Shown here: piece after piece, positions 37,987 to 46,841 of the stretch
Layout of the letters: each line of letters starts with the position of its first letter
Position numbering within the stretch: position 1 is the first letter of the stretch
Assembly (NCBI GenBank): GCA_041398605.1
Contig: JAWKUK010000013.1
Coordinates: 1-64,000 of the forward strand
Source: JAWKUK01 sp041398605
GTDB taxonomy: Bacteria > Planctomycetota > UBA1135 > GCA-002686595
DNA: 64,000 bases
Direction of reading: 5' to 3'
Notes under the pieces: model-generated
The model's database searches: none
Seen by the model: only the letters and a program-made list of their open reading frames with translations
Told to the model about the DNA's origin: nothing
Translations under genes and position numbers: made by a program

Positions 37987-39213
37987 ATGACTCCCCCCCT
38001 CGACCGCCGACAGCTCCTCGCAGGCGCCGCCGCTACGCTCGCCTTGCAGCCCACGCTCGCCGCCGGGCCCACGCGCCTGCCGCGCGCCCTCCGTGTCGGC
38101 CTCGTCGGCTGTGGCCGCCAAGGCCGCGAGATGGTGACCGAGCTCGCGACGTTCCCCGACGTGGAGCTCGCGGCCGTGTGTGACACGGACGAGAGCCGCT
38201 TGAACGGCATGCGGCGGCGCGCGCGCTCCGCGCAGCGCTTTGCGACGGTCGAGGAGCTCCTGGAGAAGGGCAACGTCGACGCCGTCTTCATCGCGACGTC
38301 CTCGCACCAGCATAGGGGTCCGGCGCTCGCGGCCCTCGCCGCGCAGAAGCCGGTCTACTGCGAAGCGCCCCTCGCAACGGACACCGAGGACGCGCGCGCC
38401 ATCGCCGTCGCTGCGCGCGGCGCGGGCGTCGCGTTCCAGGTCGGCCTCCTCGGCCGCGTCAACCCTGTCTACAAGCTCGCCTGGTCGTTCGTGAAGGGCG
38501 GCGCGATCCGCGACTTCGTCTCCTTGCGCGGCCAGCACCACGAGAAGAACTCGTGGGTCGTCCCGACCGATGACGGCGCGCGCGCGGCGGAGCTCGGCTG
38601 GCGCCTCGACCCCGCGCGCTCGCTCGGGCTGATCGGCGAGCTCGGCGCGCACCAGCTCGACGTGTGGCACTGGTACGTCGGCGCCTACCCGACCAGCGTG
38701 CGCGCGCGCGGCGCGGTCCGCGGCTGGAAGGACGGGCGCACGATGCACGACACCGTGCAAGCGGCGTATACGTTCCCCGACGGCCTCGAGTGCGTCTGGG
38801 ACGGCACGATCACCAATACGTACGGCGGGCGCTACGAGCTCATCCACGGCACGATGGGCGCCGTGAAGCTCGCGTGGACCCACGGCTGGCTCTTCAAAGA
38901 GTCCGACGCGCCGACGCAGGGCTGGGAGGTCTACGCGAACCGTCAGACGTTCCACAACGACGAAGGCATCACGCTCATCGCCGACGCGACGAAGCTCGCG
39001 GCCCAGGGCAAGCTCACCGAGGGCGTGGGGCTGCCGCAGTCTGCGCTTTGGTACGGCATCGAGAGCTTCCTGAAGTGTGTCACGGACGGCGGCCAAGCCG
39101 CGGTCGGCGCCGACGAGGGGTTCCGCAACGTCGTCGTCGCGACCGCGGGCGCCAAGGCGCTGCGCACTGGCGAAGCGGTCGCGATCACGGACGCCATGCT
39201 CAAGGTGGATTGA
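37987..39213 (+). CDS. Gfo/Idh/MocA family oxidoreductase lacking the EKP lysine
   Basis: A 408-residue member of the Gfo/Idh/MocA family with a twin-arginine-type leader (LDRRQLLAGAAATLALQP). The nucleotide-binding loop is LRVGLVGCGRQGREM. The motif normally EKP is EAP here (YCEAPLATD), so the conserved Lys that binds cofactor or substrate is absent; the DNA reads gaagcgccc, unambiguous in this sequence. The second domain keeps LIGELGAHQLDVWHWY. It may act on a different substrate or have lost redox chemistry. The gene starts 9 bases after the ApbE stop, and a cytochrome gene with a TTG start follows one base after its stop, so the three form one operon. Confidence 0.85.
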   Translation: MTPPLDRRQLLAGAAATLALQPTLAAGPTRLPRALRVGLVGCGRQGREMVTELATFPDVELAAVCDTDESRLNGMRRRARSAQRFATVEELLEKGNVDAVFIATSSHQHRGPALAALAAQKPVYCEAPLATDTEDARAIAVAARGAGVAFQVGLLGRVNPVYKLAWSFVKGGAIRDFVSLRGQHHEKNSWVVPTDDGARAAELGWRLDPARSLGLIGELGAHQLDVWHWYVGAYPTSVRARGAVRGWKDGRTMHDTVQAAYTFPDGLECVWDGTITNTYGGRYELIHGTMGAVKLAWTHGWLFKESDAPTQGWEVYANRQTFHNDEGITLIADATKLAAQGKLTEGVGLPQSALWYGIESFLKCVTDGGQAAVGADEGFRNVVVATAGAKALRTGEAVAITDAMLKVD

Positions 39214-39214
39214 T

Positions 39215-40054
39215 TTGAACGATCAAACCTCGCGCCACGACGCGCTGCACGTGAGCCTCGCGGACCTGCGCCTGCGCAGCCTCGGCTTCCTGACCCGCGT
39301 CGGCCTCTCCTTCGGCGTGCTCGTCATGCTCGGGGGCTACATGGCGGCCGGCGTGTTTCTGATGGACCACCACGGGCCGCGGGACGGGCGCCCTGGCCTC
39401 CAGCTCGACGACATCGAGGGCGTGTACCACGGTGTCACCGTCGCGCCGCGGCTGCTCGGCGTGCTCGAGAGCGGGCACCCAGGCAACCTCCCGGCGAACG
39501 TGCCCGGGGCCGGCGCGCTCACCCAGGACCAAAAGGACGACGTCGCGCACCTCGTCGCGTGGCTGAAGTCCGGGCGCGTGCAAGAGGACTGGAACAACAT
39601 CGACCTCGGCGACGGCTACGGCGCGCCGTCCGAGGTCCTCGTCGATGCATGCGCGAAGTGCCACGGCCGCGGCGCCACAGCCGAGCTGCGCGCAGCGCCG
39701 ACGCTGGAGTATTGGGACGACGTCGCGAAGCTCGCGCTGCCGCGGGAGGTCCTGCCGACCGACAAGGCGCTGCTGCTCGCGTCGACCCACGCGCACGGGC
39801 CCGCGATGGCGATGATCTCGATCGTCGCGGTCTTCCTCAGCGCATTGACCTTCTGGCCGCGCTTCCTCGTCGGGCTCTTGGCGATCGCCTCGGGCCTCGG
39901 GCTCATCGTCGACCTCGGCGCCTGGTGGATCGCGCGCGAGACGGCAGGCCTCGCCTGGCTCATCGTCGCCGGCGGCGCCGCGCACGCGTTTGGTACGTGC
40001 GCGCTGTTCGGGCTCGTGCTCTTGGAGCTGTGGCGCCCGTTCGGGCGTCGTTGA
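39215..40054 (+). CDS. Membrane-anchored c-type cytochrome (CxxCH)
   Basis: A 279-residue protein starting with TTG at 39215, supported by an AAGGTGG ribosome site 6 bases upstream and by the frame beginning just after the previous stop. It has one N-terminal membrane segment (LTRVGLSFGVLVMLGGYMAA), a soluble part with a single heme motif CAKCH (Cys146, Cys149, His150), and three C-terminal membrane segments (AMAMISIVAVFLSALTFW, VGLLAIASGLGLIVDLGA, WLIVAGGAAHAFGTCALF). I do not know a named family. Being last in the operon of the EAP-type oxidoreductase, it could accept electrons from an exported enzyme; this is inference. Confidence 0.8.
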   Translation: MNDQTSRHDALHVSLADLRLRSLGFLTRVGLSFGVLVMLGGYMAAGVFLMDHHGPRDGRPGLQLDDIEGVYHGVTVAPRLLGVLESGHPGNLPANVPGAGALTQDQKDDVAHLVAWLKSGRVQEDWNNIDLGDGYGAPSEVLVDACAKCHGRGATAELRAAPTLEYWDDVAKLALPREVLPTDKALLLASTHAHGPAMAMISIVAVFLSALTFWPRFLVGLLAIASGLGLIVDLGAWWIARETAGLAWLIVAGGAAHAFGTCALFGLVLLELWRPFGRR

Positions 40055-40191
40055 ACCGCCGAGCTTGGTCGACGCCGCACAGGGCGCGGCCCCAAAGGCA
40101 AGGGTCGTTCGGGCGCCGCGCGTGTCACGGCGATGTCACAGCGCTGAAGTCGCCGCAGGACAGCCCGCAGGACCTGCGCTAGGCTCGCAGC

Positions 40192-41586
40192 ATGAGAGGG
40201 CGCAGCGCGATCGTCATACTGGGCGCGGTGGGAGCGATCTTGCTCCTGATGCGGGTGACGCTACAGCAGGAGCACGGGGCGGGCGCGCCTGCCTTGGGGC
40301 AGGACGCGGGCGCTGCCGCCGTGGCCCTGCCTGCGCTCGTGCCGGCGGACCTCGTCGAGGCCGCTGACGTGGCTGCCGCGCCCACGGTCCGCCCGGAGGA
40401 GCAAGCCCCACTGCCCTTGGTCGCAGACGCTTCGACCCGCACGGACGCCTCGCTCCCCGAGCCGCTCGACGACATGCCTCCCCTGATCGAGGCGGCGGTC
40501 AGCGGCGTGGTCGTCGACGCGGACGGCCGCCCGATCGAGGGCGCGCGCGTGACGCTGCTAGGGCATGCGCCGCGCTCCAAGGGCCCCACGAGCCCCGGCG
40601 CGCAAGCGCGCAACAGCGCGCTCAGCAGCAGCAACGGCGCGCGCGTCACTACGTTCCGAGCCGTCACCACCGACCACACGGGCGCGTTCCTGGTCCCCAG
40701 GAGCCAGACGTGGTGCGCCACGAAGTTGCTCGTGCGTTCACCGACCCTGCTCGATGAGCAGATCGAAGCGGACGTCGACCAGCTAGCCACCCATCAGGTC
40801 GTGCGCCTGCCACGCGCCCAGCTCAACAACTCGACGTGGACCGTCGAGGTCTTCGACGCCGACGGCGCCCCGGTGCAGATTCGCGGCGCGGAAGTGGCGT
40901 TTGTCGCGCGCACGGGGCCCAAGTCGATCGCGCCGCCACGGGCGCTGGATCTGACGATCGAGGGCAATCGGGTCGTGCAACGCGGCCTCTGCCCGGCGCG
41001 CTGGAGGCTGAAGGTCGATGTCGAGCGCTCGCTCGGCGGGCGTTTGGAGTGGAGCTTCACGGAGCCCGAGAGCGAGCGGCACGCGGCGCTGACCGTCGCC
41101 GTGTTCCCGGATGGCGCCATCGACCGATTCGTGCCGGAGCCCTCGGCGACGGGCAAGCCGTGGGTCGACCTCGCGTCGGGGTTCGAGGCGTACGTCCCCG
41201 GTGAGCGGCTCGCCGTGGGCGAACGCCGCGGTGACGCGTTCTTCAGCGCCACCCTGCGCTTCGGCCCTGGACCGGTGCGCGCGGCGGTCCTGGAGCTGGA
41301 GCTACGAGCGATGCAAGCGATGAGCCGCAACGACTCGCTCGCGCTGGAGTTTGTCACGGCCAAGGGTCCGGGCCCGAACTTCGTATGGAACCGCAAGCTC
41401 AGCGACCTGACGGGGCTCGCCTGGGAGCCGGAACAGCAAGCGTCGCTGCGCCTCGATCTAGCCCGGCTGCCCCTGGATGACGGCGGCACCTACAGCTTGC
41501 TGCCCGCCCTTGCGGACGGGCAGCTCGATGTGGTCGTCCAAGACGACACGACGGTCGTGGACATCGCGCTGCGCGTGGTGCGCTGA
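40192..41586 (+). CDS. Membrane-anchored protein with a carboxypeptidase-regulatory-like domain
   Basis: A 464-residue protein with an N-terminal membrane anchor (RSAIVILGAVGAILLLMRV) and an Ala/Pro-rich linker. One regulatory-like beta-sandwich follows (SGVVVDADGRPIEGARVTLL, VTTDHTGAFLVPRSQTWC). The rest, about 250 residues, has no recognisable domain but reads as soluble and beta-rich. It resembles the larger protein at 11384-13908 in layout (anchor, linker, beta modules). It has only three Cys, so nothing points to a metal or redox role. The stop is convergent with ferredoxin 43 bases away. The role is unknown; a surface or signalling function is possible. Confidence 0.7.
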   Translation: MRGRSAIVILGAVGAILLLMRVTLQQEHGAGAPALGQDAGAAAVALPALVPADLVEAADVAAAPTVRPEEQAPLPLVADASTRTDASLPEPLDDMPPLIEAAVSGVVVDADGRPIEGARVTLLGHAPRSKGPTSPGAQARNSALSSSNGARVTTFRAVTTDHTGAFLVPRSQTWCATKLLVRSPTLLDEQIEADVDQLATHQVVRLPRAQLNNSTWTVEVFDADGAPVQIRGAEVAFVARTGPKSIAPPRALDLTIEGNRVVQRGLCPARWRLKVDVERSLGGRLEWSFTEPESERHAALTVAVFPDGAIDRFVPEPSATGKPWVDLASGFEAYVPGERLAVGERRGDAFFSATLRFGPGPVRAAVLELELRAMQAMSRNDSLALEFVTAKGPGPNFVWNRKLSDLTGLAWEPEQQASLRLDLARLPLDDGGTYSLLPALADGQLDVVVQDDTTVVDIALRVVR

Positions 41587-41628
41587 CCACGCGCGCGCCA
41601 GCTCGACTCAGCCGAGCCGCGACAGGCG

Positions 41629-41964
41629 TCAGCCGCCCGCGTTCTCGGAGAGCAGCGCGCGCTTCTCGGCGACGTCCTTGAACTGGTCCGCCTCGGGCAG
41701 CGGGTCCTTCTTGTCGGTGATCGAAGGCCACACACCGGCGAGCTTGGCGTTCAGCGCGACGTAGTCGGCCCACTTCTCGGGGACCTCGGTCTCTTCGAAG
41801 ATCGCCTCGGTCGGGCACTCGGGGACACACGCGCCGCAATCGATGCACTCGTCCGGGTTGATGGCGAGGAAGTTCTCGCCCTCGGTGAAACAATCGACCG
41901 GGCACACGTCCACGCAGTCGGTGTACTTGCACTTGATGCAGGGCTCGGTGACGACGTAGGGCAT
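41629..41964 (-). CDS. fdxA: 7Fe ferredoxin (FdxA type)
   Basis: A 111-residue ferredoxin of the bacterial [3Fe-4S][4Fe-4S] type. N-terminal Cys are Cys9, Cys12, Cys17, Cys21 and Cys25 in CIKCKYTDCVDVCPVDC. The second group is Cys40, Cys43, Cys46 and Cys50 in CIDCGACVPECP. By comparison with Azotobacter ferredoxin I, Cys9, Cys17 and Cys50 should bind the 3Fe cluster and Cys21, Cys40, Cys43 and Cys46 the 4Fe cluster. The C-terminal tail (KWADYVALNAKLAGVWPSIT) is typical. It is an electron carrier of low potential. The gene is downstream of the UPRTase gene on the same strand with an 82-base gap, so it is probably a separate unit. Confidence 0.93.
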   Translation of the reverse strand: MPYVVTEPCIKCKYTDCVDVCPVDCFTEGENFLAINPDECIDCGACVPECPTEAIFEETEVPEKWADYVALNAKLAGVWPSITDKKDPLPEADQFKDVAEKRALLSENAGG

Positions 41965-42046
41965 GATTCTCGTGCTGGGTGTGTCTAGAGGGAGTGAAGG
42001 GCGCGGAGTGTACCGCGCGGCTCCGTGGGTCGAAACCGCGTGGGGC

Positions 42047-42850
42047 TCAACACCAAGAGTTGTTCAAGACTTCCCCGACGCCGCCGGCGCCAGGGACGAT
42101 GTAGTCATGCGCGTCCAAGCCGCGCTCGCGGTCCCAATAGAGGCCGGGCGGCGCGGCAAGGACGTCCGGCGGCGACAGGCCGCGGTCGATCCTCGTCGTC
42201 CAAACGACGCTGCGGGCGTCATGGTCCAGGACCGCGCGGAGGTACTCCGGCGTCGCGATCATCGGCAAGAGGACCCACTTATCCGGTTCGCCATAGTGCT
42301 CGCGTAGGTGCCGCTGAGCCAGGCACGTCGTGCTGCCCGTAGCGCCCATCGGATCCGGCAGGATGACCGTCGCCCCTGCGATCGAGCCGCCGACCTTGCT
42401 GCCGGAGAGGTCGACGTGGTCGACGTGCCCGTCCGCGCCGGCGACCCGCGCCATGTTCAAGTGATCGAGGCGCAGGGCGTCGAGCGGGAGGAGCCGCGAG
42501 AGCTCCTCGAAGCACGCCTGGGACGGCACGATGCCGCCCCGAATGACGTCGATGACCACGACCGACTGCGCAGGGTCCAGCACTGTGCCGCGCCAGACGC
42601 CGGCGGTCGGGTGCGCCGCGGCCATGCGCGTCGGCACCTCGACTTCGACGGTCGCGAGCTCGGCCGCGAGCGCCGTGCGGCAGAGGTGCACGTAGACGCT
42701 GCGCAGCAGCGCGAGCAGCTCCGTGTGGCTGACAGCAGGGGACCCGATGCGCGCGAGCGCCGTCGCGGTCCACGCGTCCTCCAAGAGGTGCACACGCGGC
42801 CCGTAGTGGTGGCGCTGGCCGGCGCCCGGGTCACCACCGCGCGCGGTCAT
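42047..42850 (-). CDS. upp: Uracil phosphoribosyltransferase-like protein
   Basis: A 267-residue phosphoribosyltransferase. The PRPP loop DPMGATGSTTC is close to the UPRTase motif DPMLATGGS. The end has the segment GLDAHDYIVPGAGGVGEVL, which matches the uracil-binding tail (YIVPGLGDAGDR type). The N-terminal part resembles the UPRTase helical start (LLEDAWTATALARIGSP). It is longer than the usual ~210 residues because of a long middle (VVVIDVIRGGIVPSQACFEE and DHVDLSGSKVGGS). The ATG at 42850 overlaps the aminotransferase stop by ATGA, an unusual partner for a pyrimidine-salvage gene. True substrate could be uracil or a related base; moderate certainty. Confidence 0.8.
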   Translation of the reverse strand: MTARGGDPGAGQRHHYGPRVHLLEDAWTATALARIGSPAVSHTELLALLRSVYVHLCRTALAAELATVEVEVPTRMAAAHPTAGVWRGTVLDPAQSVVVIDVIRGGIVPSQACFEELSRLLPLDALRLDHLNMARVAGADGHVDHVDLSGSKVGGSIAGATVILPDPMGATGSTTCLAQRHLREHYGEPDKWVLLPMIATPEYLRAVLDHDARSVVWTTRIDRGLSPPDVLAAPPGLYWDRERGLDAHDYIVPGAGGVGEVLNNSWC

Positions 42851-44076
42851 CGCGCGACCGCCTCCGCAGCAGCGACGCCGCGCCCGAGGGCCGCGACGAG
42901 GCGCGGCACATCGGCGGTCGGCGTAGAGCACAGCGCGACCCGGACGGCGCCGTCGAGCGGGACGACAAACACGCCCTCGCGCGCGCACTCCGCCACGGTG
43001 TGGGCGGGGTCGGGCGTGAAGACCGAGACGAAGAACCCGCCTTCGTAGCGCGGATAGTGCAGGCCGAGCGAGCGGGCCTCCGTGTTGAACGCGACGACCC
43101 GCGCGCCGAGCAGCGTGACGAGCGCGTCGCGCTCCGCGTCCGCGCGCGCCCGCAGCGCTGGGTCCACGAGCACGGACGTGATCGCGAGCATGCCCAGGTG
43201 GTTGCAGTTCGACCACGTGCCGCGGCACGAGTAGGTCAACGCGTTCTCGATGGCCGCGCGCTCGCTCGGCTGCTTCGGCACGGCGACGAGCGAGCCGACG
43301 CGGGCGCCGTACTGCGCGAACGCCTTGGAAGCCGTCCAGGCCGCGAGCAGCGTGACTCGATCCGACAGAGGCGCGAGGGCCCGGGCCCAGCGGTAGCGCT
43401 CTTCAGCGAAGTGCGCATAAGCGAGGTCCGCGAGCACCGCGACCGGGCCGTGGGCGGACGCGCGCTCGAGCGCGGCGGCCATCTGGCGCCACTCCCCATC
43501 GTCCAAGGAGTAGCCCGTGGGGTTGTTGCACGGGAAGTTCAGGATGACGAGCGCGCGGCCCTGGCGCTGCAGCAGCAGCACGAGGCCGCGCTCGAACGCG
43601 TCGACATCGATGCCGCCGGCGGCGTCGAACATCGGGAACGTCTCGACCGCGCGGCCCGTATGTGACGCCAGGGTCGCGTACGGTGCCCAATAGAAGTGCG
43701 GCACGTAGAGCGCCTGCCCGGGCTCCAGGAAGTTGACGATCGCCGTGAAGAGCGCCCCGGTGCCGCCCGGTGTGGCGACCGCGACCGAGCGATCGAACAG
43801 GGGCCCGTCCCCGAGCGCGTCGCGCCGCACCGCATCGAGGAACGGCGGCGGCCCCGCGATCGGCGCGTAGGCCGCGGCGCGGCGCGGGTCCACAGCGGCC
43901 AGCGCCTCGAACATGACGGGCATCGTGGCGAGCAGGCCATCGTCCCCCATCAACGCCCCGAGGCTGGCGTTGATCACCGACTCGCCGGCGGCGCGGCGAC
44001 GGTTCGCTTCCGCGTTGATCGAGAAGATGGGGTCGTCGCCGGGTCGGCCGGAGGCCTCGGGAATCAAACTGTTCAT
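42847..44076 (-). CDS. Class I/II (fold-type I) PLP-dependent aminotransferase
   Basis: A 409-residue aminotransferase of fold type I. Recognisable blocks are VINASLGALMGDDG, ATPGGTGALFTAIVNFLEPG, VILNFPCNNPTGYSLDD (Asn that contacts PLP), ADLAYAHFAEERY (Asp/Tyr) and the PLP lysine in AWTASKAFAQYGARVG with the following Arg. It resembles aromatic/aspartate aminotransferase relatives, but the amino-acid specificity cannot be told. I chose ATG at 44076 over the in-frame ATG at 44121, because the family's first conserved residues begin just after it. It shares a 4-base overlap with the UPRTase-like gene, so the two products are probably needed together. Confidence 0.85.
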   Translation of the reverse strand: MNSLIPEASGRPGDDPIFSINAEANRRRAAGESVINASLGALMGDDGLLATMPVMFEALAAVDPRRAAAYAPIAGPPPFLDAVRRDALGDGPLFDRSVAVATPGGTGALFTAIVNFLEPGQALYVPHFYWAPYATLASHTGRAVETFPMFDAAGGIDVDAFERGLVLLLQRQGRALVILNFPCNNPTGYSLDDGEWRQMAAALERASAHGPVAVLADLAYAHFAEERYRWARALAPLSDRVTLLAAWTASKAFAQYGARVGSLVAVPKQPSERAAIENALTYSCRGTWSNCNHLGMLAITSVLVDPALRARADAERDALVTLLGARVVAFNTEARSLGLHYPRYEGGFFVSVFTPDPAHTVAECAREGVFVVPLDGAVRVALCSTPTADVPRLVAALGRGVAAAEAVAR

Positions 44077-44145
44077 GGTGCGCGCCACGGGGGTCTGGAG
44101 CCCGCCGTGTTTTGGGGCCACCAGGATACCGAAGTGCGCCGCCGC

Positions 44146-45840
44146 TTAGGCGAACGGGCCGGCGCTCGACTCGTCGGCTTCGAGGGGCCGCCAGGTGCGC
44201 CGCTGCGGCGGCTCGTCGGCCGGCGAGGGCAGCTCTGGGCGCGGGATCTCGAAGTTCCAGCCGAGGGTCGTGCCAGCCGCCGCGTTGGCGCCAGCGTGCG
44301 GCGCGGCATGCGCCGCGGCGGACGCCGGCGGGACGGCCGGTTGGGGCGCCACAGCGAGCGGCGGCGTGGCGTGCGCGGCCGCCGACGCCACCTTGCGGTC
44401 GCCGGAGGTGTGCTCGAGCGCACCCTGCGCCTGGGCCGTCGCACGACGCGCCTCCCAGAAGCGCCGCGGGCGGTGGACCTCTGACGGGTCGACGACCACC
44501 CCTTGGGTCGGATCGGTCTCGGCAGGGGCGGCCGTCCCGAGGTGCGGACGGGGCTCCCAGAAGCGCGGGCGCACGGGCTCGACGGGCGCGGCCAGCGGCG
44601 CGACGCCGACGACCGGCGCCGGGGTGAGGCGCGCCGCGGCATCGGAGTCCCGGTCGGCCTCCACCTGCGGCGGGAGCGGCTCCGTGCGCGGCTGGATGCG
44701 CCACGTGCCGGGCCGCAGGGGCTCGGGCTCGGGGCGCGGCGCCGGCGCGGCGCTCGCCGTGGGACGCTCGTCAGCCGCGGTCCAGCCGGCGGGCGCGGGT
44801 GCGGGCGGCGCTGCAGGCCGGTGGCCCTCTGCGCGTCGAGGGATCTCGATCGTGCGCAGGGGCGCCGGCTCGCTCCCCGCCGCGGGCGCCGGCCGCGTCG
44901 CGGACGCAGCCAGCCCGGACGCAGCCAGCCCGGACGCAGCCAGTCCAGACGTAGCCAGCCCCGAGGCAGCGATCCCCGTCGCGGGGCTCATGGACGCAGG
45001 GGCCGCGCGCTTGGCAAGGAACACCAAGCGCTTCACTTGCGCGTAGGTGATCCCGAGCTCGCGGCGCAGCAGCAAGCTGTCCGCATCCGCGAGCGCTGCC
45101 GGCGTCCCGAAGCCTAGCGCCGCGAGCTCTCGAGCGAGCTCGGCGTCGACGCCATCGAGGGCGAGCAGCGCGCGGCCATCGTCAACGGCCTGAGCGGCCG
45201 CCGTCGGCGCGGGGCAGGGCGTGACCGCGACGATCCCATCCGGCTCGTTGGCGAAGGCGCGGCGGTCGACCGGAGGGGCATGGTCCGGCGCCGCAGCCTG
45301 GCTCTGGTGCGGGCCCGGACCCGGCAGTGAAGCCTGGCTCGGCCCCCCCACCTCGAGCCCAGGTTCGGTCTGAACGGAGGCGCCGTCCACCCCGAGCTCC
45401 AACCCGACACGCTCGAGCGGCGCGAGCGGCGCCGCCAGCGGCGGCAACGGCGACGCGGCAGGGGCTGGGCGCGGCCCGTTGGGCTCCGCCGCGGAGCGCC
45501 CCTCGCGCACGATGCGCTCGAGCAGCGCGCGGTCGTTGCGGTCGAGCGGGTTCGTCGCCGGCGCGACCTCGAGCGCCAGCGGCTCCGCGCCCACTTGGGG
45601 CGGCGCGATGCCCGCCGGTGCGTCCTCGGCCTCGAGGTCGGGCCCGACGCGCTCGGCCAAGAGGCGCGCTTCACGCAAGAGGCGACGGGCCGCGGCGGGC
45701 GCCACGTCGAGCGCATGCGCCAGGTCCGTCACCGGGCGCTCGAGCAGCTCGAAGAGGTTGCTGCAGCCGACGCCGCGCAGCCGCTTGAGCGTCGCCGGGC
45801 CGTCAGCGTGCAGCGTGCAGAGCAGGGCGAGTCCATCCAT
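44146..45840 (-). CDS. Protein with two helix-hairpin-helix domains and a long disordered tail, next to ParA
   Basis: A 564-residue protein. Residues 1-65 form a helix-hairpin-helix (DUF4332-like) module (LKRLRGVGCSNLFELLERPV and DLAHALDVAPAAARRLLREA), and a second lies at about 215-275 (LALDGVDAELARELAALGFG, ELGITYAQVKRLVFLAKRA). The rest is Pro/Ala-rich and apparently disordered, with a 4-copy 5-residue repeat. The tail holds three WxF/PRFWE-type motifs (RPRFWEPRP, HRPRRFWEARR, WNFEIPRPELP) that look like short linear motifs. HhH modules bind DNA without sequence preference. The gene is 5 bases from a ParA-type ATPase gene and lies ahead of a second ATPase on the same strand, so it may be the DNA- or cargo-binding partner of a partitioning-type system. 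No family name is known to me. Confidence 0.7.
   Translation of the reverse strand: MDGLALLCTLHADGPATLKRLRGVGCSNLFELLERPVTDLAHALDVAPAAARRLLREARLLAERVGPDLEAEDAPAGIAPPQVGAEPLALEVAPATNPLDRNDRALLERIVREGRSAAEPNGPRPAPAASPLPPLAAPLAPLERVGLELGVDGASVQTEPGLEVGGPSQASLPGPGPHQSQAAAPDHAPPVDRRAFANEPDGIVAVTPCPAPTAAAQAVDDGRALLALDGVDAELARELAALGFGTPAALADADSLLLRRELGITYAQVKRLVFLAKRAAPASMSPATGIAASGLATSGLAASGLAASGLAASATRPAPAAGSEPAPLRTIEIPRRAEGHRPAAPPAPAPAGWTAADERPTASAAPAPRPEPEPLRPGTWRIQPRTEPLPPQVEADRDSDAAARLTPAPVVGVAPLAAPVEPVRPRFWEPRPHLGTAAPAETDPTQGVVVDPSEVHRPRRFWEARRATAQAQGALEHTSGDRKVASAAAHATPPLAVAPQPAVPPASAAAHAAPHAGANAAAGTTLGWNFEIPRPELPSPADEPPQRRTWRPLEADESSAGPFA
44903..44962. repeat. Four-copy 15-base tandem repeat inside the HhH protein gene
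   Basis: Four copies of gacgcagccagcccg (two exact, two with changes) at 44903-44962 encode the repeat ASGLA/TSGLA on the minus strand. A fifth, more diverged copy may follow. The unit is a multiple of three, so copy-number change would keep the frame. Confidence 0.75.
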
Positions 45841-45845
45841 CGTCG

Positions 45846-46724
45846 TCAGCTTCGGCGCGGGGTGATGAGGGGGCGCGCGACCTCGATGGGAGGCGCGGTC
45901 GGGGTCGTGTGCGCGCGCGGCGCCGCGCCAGGGGCGAGCTCCTCCGCGCGGTCGTGCGCGGCCAGCGCGGCGACCTCTGCGGCGAGCGCCGCGAAGTCGA
46001 GGGCGGCCCGGCACGCCGGATCGAGGACCTGCACGGGCAGCCCAAGGGCTGGGGCCTCGCGGAGGCGCACGCTCATGCGGATCGCGGTCTCGAACAGCGC
46101 CTCGCCGAAGCGCGCGTGGAGCGCGATCAAGAGCTCGCGCCCGATCCGCGTCCGCCGGTCGAACATCGTCGCCACGACGCGCACGTCGAACGTGCGCCCG
46201 AGGTTCGACCCCACGTCGTCGAGGATGTGCAGCGCTTGCAGCGCGCCTTGGAGCGCGAACGCGCCCGTTTCGACGACGAGGACAGCGTAGGTGCAGGCGT
46301 GCAGCGCGTTCGCGCAGAGCACGCCATCCGCCCGGGGCGGGCAGTCGATCAGCACGTGGTCGTAGCGGTCGGCGACGAGGTCGAGGGCGGCGGAGAGCCG
46401 GCGCTCAGGCCCGAGCTCGTGCTCGGCGACCTCCTCGAGCCGGCCGAGGCGCGGCACCGACGGCAGCAGGTGGATCTTGCCGGGCGCCTCGACGATCGCG
46501 CGCCGCACGTCGGCGTCCTCGAGCAGCACGTCCGCGACCGTCGGGAACTCGGCCGCGTGCCCGAGGGCCATCGTCGCATGCGCCTGGGGGTCGAGGTCGA
46601 CGAGGAGCACGCGCTCCCCCCGCGCCGCGAGGGCGCCCGCGAGGTTCACAGAGGTCGTGGTCTTGCCGCAGCCGCCCTTTTGATTGACGAATGCGAGGAC
46701 CTGGGGTGTGCGGACGTTCGGCAT
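45846..46724 (-). CDS. ParA-family ATPase
   Basis: A 292-residue deviant-Walker ATPase. The P-loop is VNQKGGCGKTTTSVNLA with the signature Lys16 and Lys21. LVDLDPQAHATMALG (Walker A') and HVLIDCPPRADG (Walker B) follow, and the last third has LFETAIRMSVRLREAPALG. It lies in one operon with the HhH protein (5-base gap). ParA proteins position plasmids, chromosomes or protein clusters on the nucleoid by ATP-driven DNA binding. No ParB-like gene is adjacent, so the partner could be the HhH protein. It is unlikely to be the chromosomal ParA, since no parB, gidA or rnpA context is visible. Confidence 0.88.
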   Translation of the reverse strand: MPNVRTPQVLAFVNQKGGCGKTTTSVNLAGALAARGERVLLVDLDPQAHATMALGHAAEFPTVADVLLEDADVRRAIVEAPGKIHLLPSVPRLGRLEEVAEHELGPERRLSAALDLVADRYDHVLIDCPPRADGVLCANALHACTYAVLVVETGAFALQGALQALHILDDVGSNLGRTFDVRVVATMFDRRTRIGRELLIALHARFGEALFETAIRMSVRLREAPALGLPVQVLDPACRAALDFAALAAEVAALAAHDRAEELAPGAAPRAHTTPTAPPIEVARPLITPRRS

Positions 46725-46841
46725 GGAGGGTGCGGGCCTCCTGGCCTTCCGTGGTGGGCGCCGACGCAGGGCAGCGGCGCGTCAAGTAGGGGAGCGAGCG
46801 TCGGGGGGAAACGCGCGCGGGAACGAACTTCGTGGGCGCCG

